From the NCBI RefSeq assembly GCF_049446155.1, contig NZ_JBMSEE010000004.1, positions 310,001 to 374,000 of the forward strand: a stretch of DNA of 64,000 nucleotides, read 5' to 3'. Shown here piece by piece: positions 1 to 7,627 of the stretch (position 1 is its first letter; each line of letters starts with the position of its first letter). The notes beneath the pieces are model-generated. The model was not told where the DNA came from, did not search any database, and was given only the letters and a program-made list of their open reading frames with translations. The position numbers and the translations under genes were made by a program. Source of the DNA: Rivibacter sp049446155. GTDB taxonomy: Bacteria > Pseudomonadota > Gammaproteobacteria > Burkholderiales > Burkholderiaceae_C.

Positions 1-346
1 GGTAGGTGCCGCCCGAGGTGCCTCGCAGCCCCGCGTTGATGAAGGCCTGGTCCATGCTGCGGCTGCGGTCGAGCAGCAGCACGACCTCGGCGCCCTGCCC
101 GTGCCGCTCGACCTCGTGCTCGGGGCGAAACGGCCCCGCCAGGGCGATCACCAGCGCGCCGATCGCGACCATGCCCAGCATGCGCAGCGCGCACTCGAGC
201 GCGCCCGAGGCCGGATCGAGCGGCCAGCCGTGCAGGCTGCCGGCGCGCAACGGCGTGGCCAGCAGCTGCGTCAGCGGCAGCAGCGCCAGCGGCAAGGCCA
301 GCAGGGCCAGCGGCTGGTCGAACCCGAGGGTGAAGGGCGTGCCCAT
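1..346 (-). CDS. mxaC: VWA-domain membrane protein, MxaC/BatA-like (C-terminus outside window)
   Basis: Only the first 115 codons are inside the window. The start is the ATG at 346-344, five bases after the stop of the upstream gene. The N-terminus has a hydrophobic helix at about residues 10-30 and a second at about 52-72. A metal-ion-dependent adhesion site of the DxSxS type follows at residues 93-97 (DRSRS), in the stretch VVLLLDRSRSM. Two membrane helices then a von Willebrand A domain is the layout of BatA/MxaC proteins. Position downstream of moxR, a DUF58 gene and an MxaA-like gene matches the mxaRSAC order of methanol-oxidation clusters, where these proteins are thought to help mature or insert metal into methanol dehydrogenase. 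Assignment to MxaC rather than another BatA paralogue is inference; the rest of the cluster lies outside. Confidence 0.7.
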   Translation of the reverse strand, partial: MGTPFTLGFDQPLALLALPLALLPLTQLLATPLRAGSLHGWPLDPASGALECALRMLGMVAIGALVIALAGPFRPEHEVERHGQGAEVVLLLDRSRSMDQAFINAGLRGTSGGTY

Positions 347-351
347 TGCCG

Positions 352-1311
352 TCAGGCCATGGCCTCGGGGCGCGACGCGCCGCCGCGTTCGGCCTCACGC
401 AGCCGCGCGGCGAAGGCTCGCAGCGTCGTCGCGTCGATGCGCGCGCGCGCAGCGCCGTCGGGCGCGAAGAACTGCGTGCGCGAGGCGCTGTAGAAGCGCG
501 CGATCTCGTCGGACAGCGGCGCCATCCAGCGCACGCTGCGCGCATGCGCCGCGACGTCGGAGGCCATCAGCACGCGCCGCGCCTGCGTGTCGAAGGCCTC
601 GTGGAGCGCGCGGCAGGCAGCCTCGATCTGTGCCGGCGTCGCGCCCTCGCGCGGCAGCATGCGCCGCAGGCGCCGCTCGGCGCGCGCGAACGGGCGCCGA
701 TGCGCCAGCCACCAGGCGCTGCCCAGCGGCCACAGCAGCAGCCAGCCGAGCAGCACGGCCGCGGCGCTCGCGCAGACCGCGAGCGTGACGCGCTCGGCGC
801 GCATGTCGATCGGCGGCGCCTCGTGGTCCGGGCGCAGCAGGCCCAGGCCGGTGCGCGGCGATGGCTCATCCTGCGTGATCGGCGCAACCACCAGCGGCCA
901 GGCGTCGACGCGCAGCGTCTGTGCCCGTGCGCCGCCGACGAAGCTGAGCTCGATCGGCGGCAGCTCCAGCACGCGCGGCGCCGTGGGTGCCAGGAACACC
1001 TGGTAGCGAAGCCGCAGGCGCTGTTCGCGCGCGCCCGGCTCACCCTCGCGATCGATGCGCAGCAGCTCGATCGCACCGCCGGGCCGGCCCGCGGCCGGCA
1101 GCGACGCGTCGTCCAGGCGCAGGCCGGGCGGCACTTGCAGGCGCACGACGCGCTCGACGACATCGCCGACGCGCCAGCCAAACGCGCGCTCGTCCTCGAC
1201 GCGGTGGTCGAGCTGCAGCGGCTCGGCCAGCGCAAGGGTCACGGCCGGCACGGCCAGCGCCGCGAGGCATGCCAGGCGTCGTGCGGCCTTGCTGAACACG
1301 GCGCTTCGCAT
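352..1311 (-). CDS. mxaA: MxaA-like membrane-anchored accessory protein
   Basis: The protein has 319 residues starting MRSAVFSKAARRLACLAALA. A longer reading frame upstream exists but would overlap the DUF58 gene, and this start leaves only four bases after that gene's stop. A signal peptide covers about residues 1-29 (VTLALA before EPLQ). A beta-rich periplasmic part follows with the AFGWRVGD segment near 43-50, which resembles the AFGYxVGD segment I recall from MxaA. One transmembrane helix lies at about 175-202, then a cytoplasmic helical tail. Nothing catalytic is visible. MxaA is required for active, calcium-loaded methanol dehydrogenase in methylotrophs, and context (moxR, DUF58 and VWA genes with 4-5 base gaps) supports that role. 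A BatD-like stress-operon protein is the alternative. Confidence 0.6.
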   Translation of the reverse strand: MRSAVFSKAARRLACLAALAVPAVTLALAEPLQLDHRVEDERAFGWRVGDVVERVVRLQVPPGLRLDDASLPAAGRPGGAIELLRIDREGEPGAREQRLRLRYQVFLAPTAPRVLELPPIELSFVGGARAQTLRVDAWPLVVAPITQDEPSPRTGLGLLRPDHEAPPIDMRAERVTLAVCASAAAVLLGWLLLWPLGSAWWLAHRRPFARAERRLRRMLPREGATPAQIEAACRALHEAFDTQARRVLMASDVAAHARSVRWMAPLSDEIARFYSASRTQFFAPDGAARARIDATTLRAFAARLREAERGGASRPEAMA

Positions 1312-1315
1312 CGCT

Positions 1316-2197
1316 TCAACCCGAGACGAAATACGCCGTGACCGCCTCGGCGCGAAAGCCCTGTTCGAGGAACAGCGGCCGCAGCCGATGCTCACGCAGC
1401 TGCGCCTGCAAGTGCGCGCGCGAGCGCGCCTGCAGGTCGGCCCAGCGCGCGCGCAGCGCCGGTCGCGACCACAGCAGGCGGCGCTCTCCGGTCTCCGGGT
1501 CGCGCGCCCAGGCCAGTGCGTGGCCGAGGGCGCCGCCGTCGGGCAGCGCGTACTCGGCCTCGTCGCGGATCACCACCGGCACCACCTCGTGCATCGCCAG
1601 CGAGTCGAGCACGCGCTCGAGCAGGGCCGCGCCGAAATGGAAGTCGGAGGCGAGGAACACCAGCGCGCGCGTGCGGCGCAGATGGCGGTGAGCGAGCGCC
1701 AGGCCTTGCGCGCCGTGCGCACGGGCCGCGTCGAGGCCGCCGCGGTCGGCCAGCCGGCGCAGGCGGTCGCCGAGGTCGAGACCGGCGCCGCGTGCGCGCG
1801 TCAGCGGCAGGAGCAGGTCTTCGCGGATGCCGCGGTCGCAGCCGACAAAGCCGAAGGCGTCGCCGTGGCGCGCGGCCGAGTACGCCAGCGCCCGTGCGAA
1901 GTCGCCCAGCACGTCGAGCTTGCGGCGCGCGCCCTCGAAGGCCATCGACGCGGACAGGTCGGCGATCAGGTAGACCGGCACCGTCATGCGCTGCGAATGC
2001 ACGCGCACCAGCCACTGCTCGTGCGGATCGCGCAGGCTGGCGCGCAGGTCGATGCGGCGCGCATCGGGCGCGTCTTGAAGTGGCAGATGGCCGCGGAATT
2101 CGAAGCCGGTCTCGCCGCGGCTGCTGCGATGGGCGCCCGGGAAATGGCCGGCCGCCGGGCGCAGCGTGCGGTAGTGGAACTCCTGCAGGGCCGTCAT
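1316..2197 (-). CDS. mxaS: DUF58-family protein, MxaS-like
   Basis: This 293-residue protein starts MTALQEFHYRTLRPAAG. Its ATG overlaps the moxR stop in an ATGA arrangement, implying translational coupling. The DUF58 signature region is present around residues 34-62 (RGHLPLQD, then RRIDLRASLRDP), followed by a VWA-like fold with DLSASM at residues 80-85, a DxSxS metal site. There are no membrane helices, unlike many DUF58 proteins, but this agrees with MxaS-type members of about 290 residues. DUF58 proteins are coupled to MoxR AAA+ ATPases, probably as adaptors that deliver a VWA-bound client. The specific methanol-dehydrogenase role is inferred from neighbours. Confidence 0.7.
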   Translation of the reverse strand: MTALQEFHYRTLRPAAGHFPGAHRSSRGETGFEFRGHLPLQDAPDARRIDLRASLRDPHEQWLVRVHSQRMTVPVYLIADLSASMAFEGARRKLDVLGDFARALAYSAARHGDAFGFVGCDRGIREDLLLPLTRARGAGLDLGDRLRRLADRGGLDAARAHGAQGLALAHRHLRRTRALVFLASDFHFGAALLERVLDSLAMHEVVPVVIRDEAEYALPDGGALGHALAWARDPETGERRLLWSRPALRARWADLQARSRAHLQAQLREHRLRPLFLEQGFRAEAVTAYFVSG

Positions 2198-3219
2198 GGT
2201 GCGGGAACGTGCGCCAGGATGCCGTGCATCAGCGCCGGTGCGAGCTCGTCGCGTCGCAGCTCGTGCACCGGTTGGAAGCACAGGCGGTGCGAGATCACCT
2301 CGGAGAACACCGCCCTCACGTCCTCCGGCACGACATGGTCGCGCCCGGCCAGCCATGCCGCCACGCGTGCCGCGCGCAGCAGGTAGCTCATCCCGCGCGG
2401 GCTTGCGCCGGCCAGGATCACCGAGGCGGTGTCGACGTCGCCGAGGTCGATGCCGAAGTCCTGCGGCAACACCGTCGCGTGCCACAGCCGCAGCACGTAG
2501 TCCTGCAGCGCCGTCGAGGCCTGCACGCCCTGCTGGATCGCTTCGGCGATGTCGCCGAGCTGCTCGACCGGCACCAGCGCCTCGGGGAGCGATCCGACCA
2601 GGCGGTCGACATCGTGGAAGCGCGTGTCGAACACCAGCGCGCGGCGCGCCGCGTCGTCGGCCGGCGGGTCGATCGCGATCTCCATCATGAAGCGGTCGCG
2701 CGCGGCCGAGGCGATCTCGAAGGTCTCCTCGCGCTCGACGCGGTTGCGGTCGGCGAACACCTGCAGATGCGGAAAGCGCCATTCGCGGTTGAAGGCGCTG
2801 ACGCTCTTTTCGGCCATCACGCGCAACAGCAGCGCATGCACCTGCGGGCGCGCGCGGTTGATCTCGTTGAAGAAGAAGATCGAGAGGTCCTCGCCCTCGC
2901 GCGTGAGGGGCCCGGGCTCGACCGCCGGGCGGCCCTCGGCGGTGATGTAGGTGTGGTACAGCAGATCGCCCGGCATCAGGTCGACCGTGCCCTCGATGCG
3001 TCCGAACCGCCCGCCCAGCACCTGCGCGAACGCGCGCAGCAGCGTGGTCTTGCCGACCCCCACGTCGCCTTGCAGCAGCACGTGGCCGCGCGCGAAGGTG
3101 GCGATCGTGATCAGCCGGATTGCGCGCGCCTGGCCGACCATCGCGCGGCCGACCGCCTCCTCGATCGCCAGCGCCCTCGGCCGCCAGCTCGCCAGCAGCC
3201 CGTCGATTCCTCGATCCAT
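2194..3219 (-). CDS. moxR: MoxR-family AAA+ ATPase
   Basis: The protein has 341 residues starting MDRGIDGLLASWRPRA. An in-frame ATG 57 bases upstream exists, but GGAG lies six bases before this ATG, so I prefer it. Walker A is GDVGVGKT at 51-58. The Walker B region reads FFFNEINRARPQ at about 115-126: the acidic residue before Glu119 is Asn118, where classical MoxR proteins have DEINR. A sensor/arginine-finger segment follows (SAARDRFMMEI). MoxR ATPases act as chaperones that assemble or insert cofactors with VWA and DUF58 partners, and the three downstream genes are exactly such partners. The methanol-oxidation subgroup is favoured; a general BatA-type stress operon is the alternative. Confidence 0.85.
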   Translation of the reverse strand: MDRGIDGLLASWRPRALAIEEAVGRAMVGQARAIRLITIATFARGHVLLQGDVGVGKTTLLRAFAQVLGGRFGRIEGTVDLMPGDLLYHTYITAEGRPAVEPGPLTREGEDLSIFFFNEINRARPQVHALLLRVMAEKSVSAFNREWRFPHLQVFADRNRVEREETFEIASAARDRFMMEIAIDPPADDAARRALVFDTRFHDVDRLVGSLPEALVPVEQLGDIAEAIQQGVQASTALQDYVLRLWHATVLPQDFGIDLGDVDTASVILAGASPRGMSYLLRAARVAAWLAGRDHVVPEDVRAVFSEVISHRLCFQPVHELRRDELAPALMHGILAHVPAP

Positions 3220-3282
3220 GCGCGCTCCGATGCCTGCACTGGCGGCAAGCATGGCCGCAAGCGCGGCATGCGGCAAGCCCCG

Positions 3283-3774
3283 TCAGACCTCGAGTGCCGT
3301 CGTGCGCTTGACGGTGCGAAGCACCAGCATCGAGTTCGAGCGCAGCACCCCCGGCAGCCGCATCAGAACGTGGGTATGGAAGCGCTCCAGATCCTCGGCG
3401 TCCCGGTACGTGAAGCGGATCAGGTAGTCGTTGGTGCCCGCGACGTAGAAGCAGTCGAGGATGGACGGGATGTCGAGCACCGCGCGCTCGAAAGCCTCGA
3501 TCGCCGGCGTGGTCAGGCGCTCGAGGTTGACGATGGTGTAGCTGGTGCCGGGCTGGCCGATCGCCTTCTGGCTGACCAGGGCGACGTAGCGGTCGATGAT
3601 GCCCTCGTCCTCCAACGCCTTGACGCGCCTGAGGCACGCCGAGGGCGACAGATGAACGCGCTGCGAGAGCTCCAGGTTGGACAGGCGTCCGTCGGCCTGC
3701 AACTCGCGAAGGATCGAGCGGTCGATCGCGTCCATTTCGACATCGGATTGCGATCGATTCCGGCTGCTCGGCAT
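3283..3774 (-). CDS. Lrp/AsnC-family transcriptional regulator
   Basis: A 163-residue protein starting MPSSRNRSQSDVEMDAIDRS. The start is supported by GGAG nine bases upstream; the ATG at codon 14 has no such site. An N-terminal winged helix-turn-helix covers about residues 18-60 (LSNLELSQRVHLSPSACLRR), and a C-terminal RAM/Lrp ligand-binding ferredoxin-like domain covers about 75-155. Lrp proteins form octamers, bind small effectors (usually amino acids) and often regulate a divergent gene and themselves. Here the divergent gene is an omega-amino acid transaminase heading the polyamine cluster, and a perfect inverted repeat sits just upstream of this start. Control of the cluster in response to an amino acid or polyamine product is inference. 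Confidence 0.9.
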   Translation of the reverse strand: MPSSRNRSQSDVEMDAIDRSILRELQADGRLSNLELSQRVHLSPSACLRRVKALEDEGIIDRYVALVSQKAIGQPGTSYTIVNLERLTTPAIEAFERAVLDIPSILDCFYVAGTNDYLIRFTYRDAEDLERFHTHVLMRLPGVLRSNSMLVLRTVKRTTALEV

Positions 3775-3795
3775 TTTGTTCGACTCCACGACAAC

Positions 3796-3818
3796 TTCTT
3801 CGAACTTTATTCGAAGAA
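3796..3818. promoter_or_regulatory. Perfect 9-bp inverted repeat, candidate Lrp-type operator
   Basis: TTCTTCGAA at 3796-3804 and TTCGAAGAA at 3810-3818 are exact reverse complements separated by CTTTA. The site lies 22-44 bases upstream of the Lrp-type gene and about 108-130 bases upstream of the divergent transaminase start. It stands out as an A/T-rich island in a very GC-rich region. Lrp/AsnC regulators bind dyad-symmetric, A/T-rich sites of about this size, usually close to their own promoter, so autoregulation plus control of the divergent operon is the natural reading. No binding evidence exists in the sequence itself. Confidence 0.55.
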
Positions 3819-3925
3819 CCCGGGTCTGCCCCAGGCGATTGCGCAACCACATTGCGCGCGCGGCTCACTAGACTGCCAACAATCGCACGAACAAGACCGG
3901 CCGCCCCGCGGCACGCCGAAACGCC

Positions 3926-5233
3926 ATGAGAACCGAGCTCGACGCCTACTGGATGCCCTTCACGGCCAACCGCCAGTTCAAGAAGGCGCCGCGGCTTCTG
4001 TCGCGCGCCGAAGGCATGTACTACTGGACCGACGATGGCCGCCAGGTGCTCGACGGCGTGGCCGGCCTGTGGTGCGTGAACGCCGGCCATGCGCGGCCGA
4101 AGATCGTCCGGGCCATCCAGCAGCAGGCCGGCGAGATGGACTACGCGCCGCCGTTCCAGATGGGCCACCCCAAGGCCTTCGAACTGGCGCAGCGCCTGGT
4201 GCAGCTCACGCCGAAGGGCATCGACAAGGTCTTCTACACGAACTCGGGTTCGGAGTCGGTCGAGACCGCGCTCAAGATGGCGCTGGCCTACCACCGCGTG
4301 CGCGGCGAGGGTCATCGCACCCGCCTGATCGGCCGCGAGCGCGGCTACCACGGCGTCAACTTCGGCGGCATCTCGGTCGGCGGCATGGTCGCCAACCGCA
4401 AGATGTTCGGCTCGCTGCTGGCCGGCGTCGACCACATCCGCCACACGCACGACCCGGCGCGCAACGCCTTCACGGTCGGCCAGCCGGCGCACGGCGCCGA
4501 GATCGCCGACGACCTCGAGCGCCTGTGCGCGCTGCACGACCCGAGCACGATCGCTGCCGTCATCGTGGAGCCGATCGCCGGTTCGACCGGCGTGCTGATC
4601 CCGCCGGCGGGCTACCTGCAGCGTCTGCGCGAGATCTGCGACAAGCACGGCATCTTGCTGATCTTCGACGAGGTCATCACCGGCTTCGGGCGCACCGGCG
4701 CGCCTTTCGCGGCCGAGCGCTTCGGCGTCACGCCCGACCTGATGACGGTGGCCAAGGGCATCACCAACGGCTGCGTGCCGATGGGCGCGGTGTTCGCCAA
4801 GGGCTCGATCTACGACGCCTTCATGAACGGCCCCGAGCACCTGATCGAGTTCTTCCACGGCTACACCTACTCGGCGCACCCGCTGGCCTGCGCGGCCGGC
4901 CTGGCGACGCTGGACACCTATGCCGAGGAAGGCCTGCTGACGCGCGCGGCCGAACTCGAAGGCTATTTCGCCGAGGCGCTGCACTCGCTCAAGGGCGAGC
5001 CCAACGTGATCGACATCCGCAACACCGGCCTTGTGGGCGGCATCGAACTCGCACCCCTCGCCAACGAACCGGCCAAGCGCGCCTTCGGCGTCTTCCTCGA
5101 CTGCTGGGAGCAAGGCGTGCTGATCCGCACCACAGGCGACACGATTGCGCTGTCGCCGCCGCTCATCATCGAACGCCCGCAGATCGATCGCATCGTCGAC
5201 ACGCTGCGTGCGGCCATCCGTCGCGCTGCCTGA
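3926..5233 (+). CDS. Omega-amino acid (beta-alanine):pyruvate transaminase, class III PLP
   Basis: A 435-residue class-III aminotransferase with the family hallmarks: GLWCVNAGH near 48-56, NSGSESVETALKMA near 107-120, FDEVITGFGRTG with Asp248 contacting the PLP ring nitrogen, and the PLP lysine Lys277 in TVAKGITNG. Length and the start MRTELDAYWMPFTANRQFK fit omega-amino acid:pyruvate transaminases, which move the amino group of beta-alanine or related omega-amines to pyruvate in the cytosol. It is the first gene of the plus-strand polyamine run and is divergent from an Lrp-type regulator. The exact donor (beta-alanine, putrescine, GABA or other) cannot be read from sequence. Confidence 0.9.
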   Translation: MRTELDAYWMPFTANRQFKKAPRLLSRAEGMYYWTDDGRQVLDGVAGLWCVNAGHARPKIVRAIQQQAGEMDYAPPFQMGHPKAFELAQRLVQLTPKGIDKVFYTNSGSESVETALKMALAYHRVRGEGHRTRLIGRERGYHGVNFGGISVGGMVANRKMFGSLLAGVDHIRHTHDPARNAFTVGQPAHGAEIADDLERLCALHDPSTIAAVIVEPIAGSTGVLIPPAGYLQRLREICDKHGILLIFDEVITGFGRTGAPFAAERFGVTPDLMTVAKGITNGCVPMGAVFAKGSIYDAFMNGPEHLIEFFHGYTYSAHPLACAAGLATLDTYAEEGLLTRAAELEGYFAEALHSLKGEPNVIDIRNTGLVGGIELAPLANEPAKRAFGVFLDCWEQGVLIRTTGDTIALSPPLIIERPQIDRIVDTLRAAIRRAA

Positions 5234-5291
5234 GCCGACGCACCGAACAGCCACCATCCGAACCACCGAGGGCCTGCCTAGCGCATACCGT

Positions 5292-6653
5292 ATGAGTCTT
5301 CTTCGAGCCGACCAGGAACTCACCCGCCAGTCGTACTACGCCGCCACCGCGCCGCGCGAGCAAGGCTTTGCGCCGCTCGAAGGCTCCCGGCGCTGCGACG
5401 TGGCCATCGTCGGCGGAGGACTCGCCGGGCTGTCGGCGGCGATCGAACTGGCCGATCGCGGCTTCTCGGTCGCGCTGCTCGAGGCGCGCGAAGTCGGCTG
5501 GGGTGCGTCGGGGCGCAACGGCGGCCAGGCGATCCACGGCCTGGCCTGCGACCAGGAGACCATCGAATCGCAGCTCGGCCTCGACGAGGCCAGGCGCGTG
5601 TGGGGCATGTCGATCGAGGCGCTGGATCTCATCCGCGCGCGCATCGAGCGTTTCGGCATCGACTGCGACTGGCAGGACGGCTACCTCGGCGTCGCCGTCA
5701 ACGACAAGAAGGCGCGTGATCTGCGCGAGTGGCGCGACCGCATCGAAAGCGTCTACGGCTATCCACTCGAATGGTTCGGCCGCGACGCGGTCTCGCGCTG
5801 GATCGCCAGCCCGCGCTACGTGGCCGGTCTGCACGACGCGCGCTCGGGCCACCTGCATCCGCTGAAGTACAGCCTGGGCCTCGCGCGCGCCGCAGCCGCG
5901 CTGGGCGTGACGATCCACGAGCACTCCCCGGTCACCGCGCTCGAGCACGGCGCCACGGCGTCGGCGCCGTGCACGGTGCGCACCGCGCGAGGCAGCGTCA
6001 CCGCCGACCAGGTGCTGCTGGCCGGCAACGTCTACCTGCCCGAGTTCGGGCCGCAGGTCGCCAGCGGGCTCGACGCGCGCATCATGCCCGTCGGCACCTA
6101 CATCGTCTGCTCCGAGCCGCTCGGCGAGGAGCGCTGCCGCGCGCTGATCCCTTCGCGCTCGGCGGTGTGCGACACGAACTTCGTGCTCGACTACTTCCGC
6201 CCGACGCGCGACCACCGCCTGCTCTACGGCGGGCGCGTGAGCTACTCGACCGTCACGCCGATGAACGTCGCCGAGAGCATGCGCCGCCGCATGGTCGGCA
6301 CCTTCCCGCAGCTCGCCGACGCGAAGATCGAGTACGCGTGGGGCGGCTTCGTCGACATCTCGATGAACCGCGCGCCCGATTTCGGGCGATTGCCCGCGCC
6401 CGGTGCGCGCGAGAGCGGCGCTGGTGCGTCGAGCGCCGTGTCGAACGTCTATTACCTGCAGGGCTTCTCGGGCCACGGCCTGGCGCTCACCGGCCTGGCC
6501 GGCCGCCTCGTCGCCGAGGCCATGGCCGGCGACGCGAGCCGCTTCGACACCTTTGCGCGCATCCGCCACCGGGCGTTCCCGGGCGGGCGTCTGCTGCGTA
6601 CGCCGGCGCTCGTGCTCGGCATGGCCTACTACCGACTGAGGGACGTGCTGTGA
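5292..6653 (+). CDS. puuB: FAD-dependent amine oxidase/dehydrogenase, PuuB-like (DAO family)
   Basis: A 453-residue protein starting MSLLRADQELTRQSYYAATA. The N-terminal Rossmann dinucleotide fold has GGGLAG at 41-46 and an acidic residue Glu64 at the end of the second strand, followed by the GWGASGRNGGQ signature at 69-79 typical of PuuB/glycine-oxidase-like flavoproteins. A C-terminal YLQGFSGHGLALTGLAG segment closes the FAD site. In the Puu pathway this enzyme oxidises gamma-glutamylputrescine to gamma-glutamyl-gamma-aminobutyraldehyde, releasing ammonia. Adjacent PuuD- and PuuA-like genes support that role. An FAD-dependent oxidase for another gamma-glutamylated amine is possible. Confidence 0.8.
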   Translation: MSLLRADQELTRQSYYAATAPREQGFAPLEGSRRCDVAIVGGGLAGLSAAIELADRGFSVALLEAREVGWGASGRNGGQAIHGLACDQETIESQLGLDEARRVWGMSIEALDLIRARIERFGIDCDWQDGYLGVAVNDKKARDLREWRDRIESVYGYPLEWFGRDAVSRWIASPRYVAGLHDARSGHLHPLKYSLGLARAAAALGVTIHEHSPVTALEHGATASAPCTVRTARGSVTADQVLLAGNVYLPEFGPQVASGLDARIMPVGTYIVCSEPLGEERCRALIPSRSAVCDTNFVLDYFRPTRDHRLLYGGRVSYSTVTPMNVAESMRRRMVGTFPQLADAKIEYAWGGFVDISMNRAPDFGRLPAPGARESGAGASSAVSNVYYLQGFSGHGLALTGLAGRLVAEAMAGDASRFDTFARIRHRAFPGGRLLRTPALVLGMAYYRLRDVL

Positions 6654-6735
6654 TGCAGCGTGGCATGTCACTTGCACTGACCTTGTGCGCACAGCCCAAT
6701 GCGACCGGCGCGCTTCGCGTCGCGCAGCAAGCCAC

Positions 6736-7539
6736 ATGAACGCCCTCGCCTCCTCCCCATCGCCGGCACGCCCTGTCGTGCTGGTCCCGGCCTGCAACCG
6801 GCAGATCGGCCACCACCCCTACCACGTCGCCGGCCAGAAATACATCGACGCCGTGCGGCTCGCAGGCTGCCTGCCGCTGGTCGTGCCCTCGGCTCAGGCG
6901 CACGAGATCGACGAGCTGCTCGACCTTGCCGACGGCGTGTTCCTCACCGGCTCTCCGTCCAACGTGCATCCGCGCCACTTCGACGAGGTCGTGCGCGACC
7001 CGAGCTTGCCGCTTGACACGTTGCGCGACGACTGGACGCTGCCGCTGATCCCGCGCGCGATCGAGCGCGGCATCCCGCTGTTCGCGATCTGCCGCGGTTT
7101 CCAGGAAGCCAACGTCGCGCTGGGTGGTGCGCTGCATCAGGCGGTGCAGGAGCAGCCGGGCCTGATGGATCACCGCGCCAAGGAGGATGCACCGGTCGAG
7201 GAGCAGTACGGCTTCGCGCATGCGGTGCACGTCGAGCCGGGCGGCCTGCTCGAGACGCTGCTCGGCAGCACCGAGTTCCAGGTCAACAGCGTGCACGGCC
7301 AGGGCATCAAGCGGCTGGCAAACGGCCTGCGCGTCGAGGCGCGCGCGCCCGATGGCCTTGTGGAGGCCTTCAGCCTGCCGGACGCGCCGAACTTCAACCT
7401 CGCGGTGCAGTGGCACCCCGAGTGGCAGGCCAGGTCCAACCCCATCTCGGTCAAGCTGCTGCGCGCCTTCGGCGACGCGTGCCGCACTTTCCGCGAGCGC
7501 AATCGCGAGACCGTGCGCGAGCGCCCTCGAGTCCCCTAG
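6736..7539 (+). CDS. puuD: Gamma-glutamyl-GABA hydrolase, PuuD-like class I amidotransferase
   Basis: A 267-residue protein. I start it at MNALASSPSPARPVVLVPAC because the 17 codons before are out of character. The class-I glutamine amidotransferase (peptidase C26) triad is visible: nucleophile Cys119 in FAICRGFQEANVALGG, then His227 and Glu229 in QWHPEWQ. PuuD-type proteins hydrolyse gamma-glutamyl-GABA to glutamate and GABA, the last step of the gamma-glutamylated putrescine pathway in the cytosol. Its place between the PuuB-like oxidase and the PuuA-like ligase fits. Other C26 hydrolases have similar motifs, so the substrate rests on context. Confidence 0.85.
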   Translation: MNALASSPSPARPVVLVPACNRQIGHHPYHVAGQKYIDAVRLAGCLPLVVPSAQAHEIDELLDLADGVFLTGSPSNVHPRHFDEVVRDPSLPLDTLRDDWTLPLIPRAIERGIPLFAICRGFQEANVALGGALHQAVQEQPGLMDHRAKEDAPVEEQYGFAHAVHVEPGGLLETLLGSTEFQVNSVHGQGIKRLANGLRVEARAPDGLVEAFSLPDAPNFNLAVQWHPEWQARSNPISVKLLRAFGDACRTFRERNRETVRERPRVP

Positions 7540-7627
7540 GTCGTCGTCGCCGACGGGCACCGGGCCCGCGACGAATCGCGTCGATGCGCGTCCCGCGCAG
7601 AGACCGGCACAACCTGACAGGTGACTT

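Noticed and set aside
352..1395. Longer version of the MxaA-like protein with 28 extra N-terminal residues
   Set aside because: It would overlap the DUF58 coding region, and the shorter start gives a clean signal peptide and a four-base gap.
3839..3874. TTGCGC and TAGACT as a sigma-70 promoter for the transaminase
   Set aside because: The spacing is 24 bases, too long for a standard promoter, and both boxes are weak.
1316..5323. A 1335-residue minus-strand open frame running across moxR, the Lrp gene and the plus-strand transaminase
   Set aside because: Only its last 293 codons (1316-2197) are a real gene. Upstream it is a frame left open by GC-rich codon bias, opposite or out of frame to genes with clear motifs.
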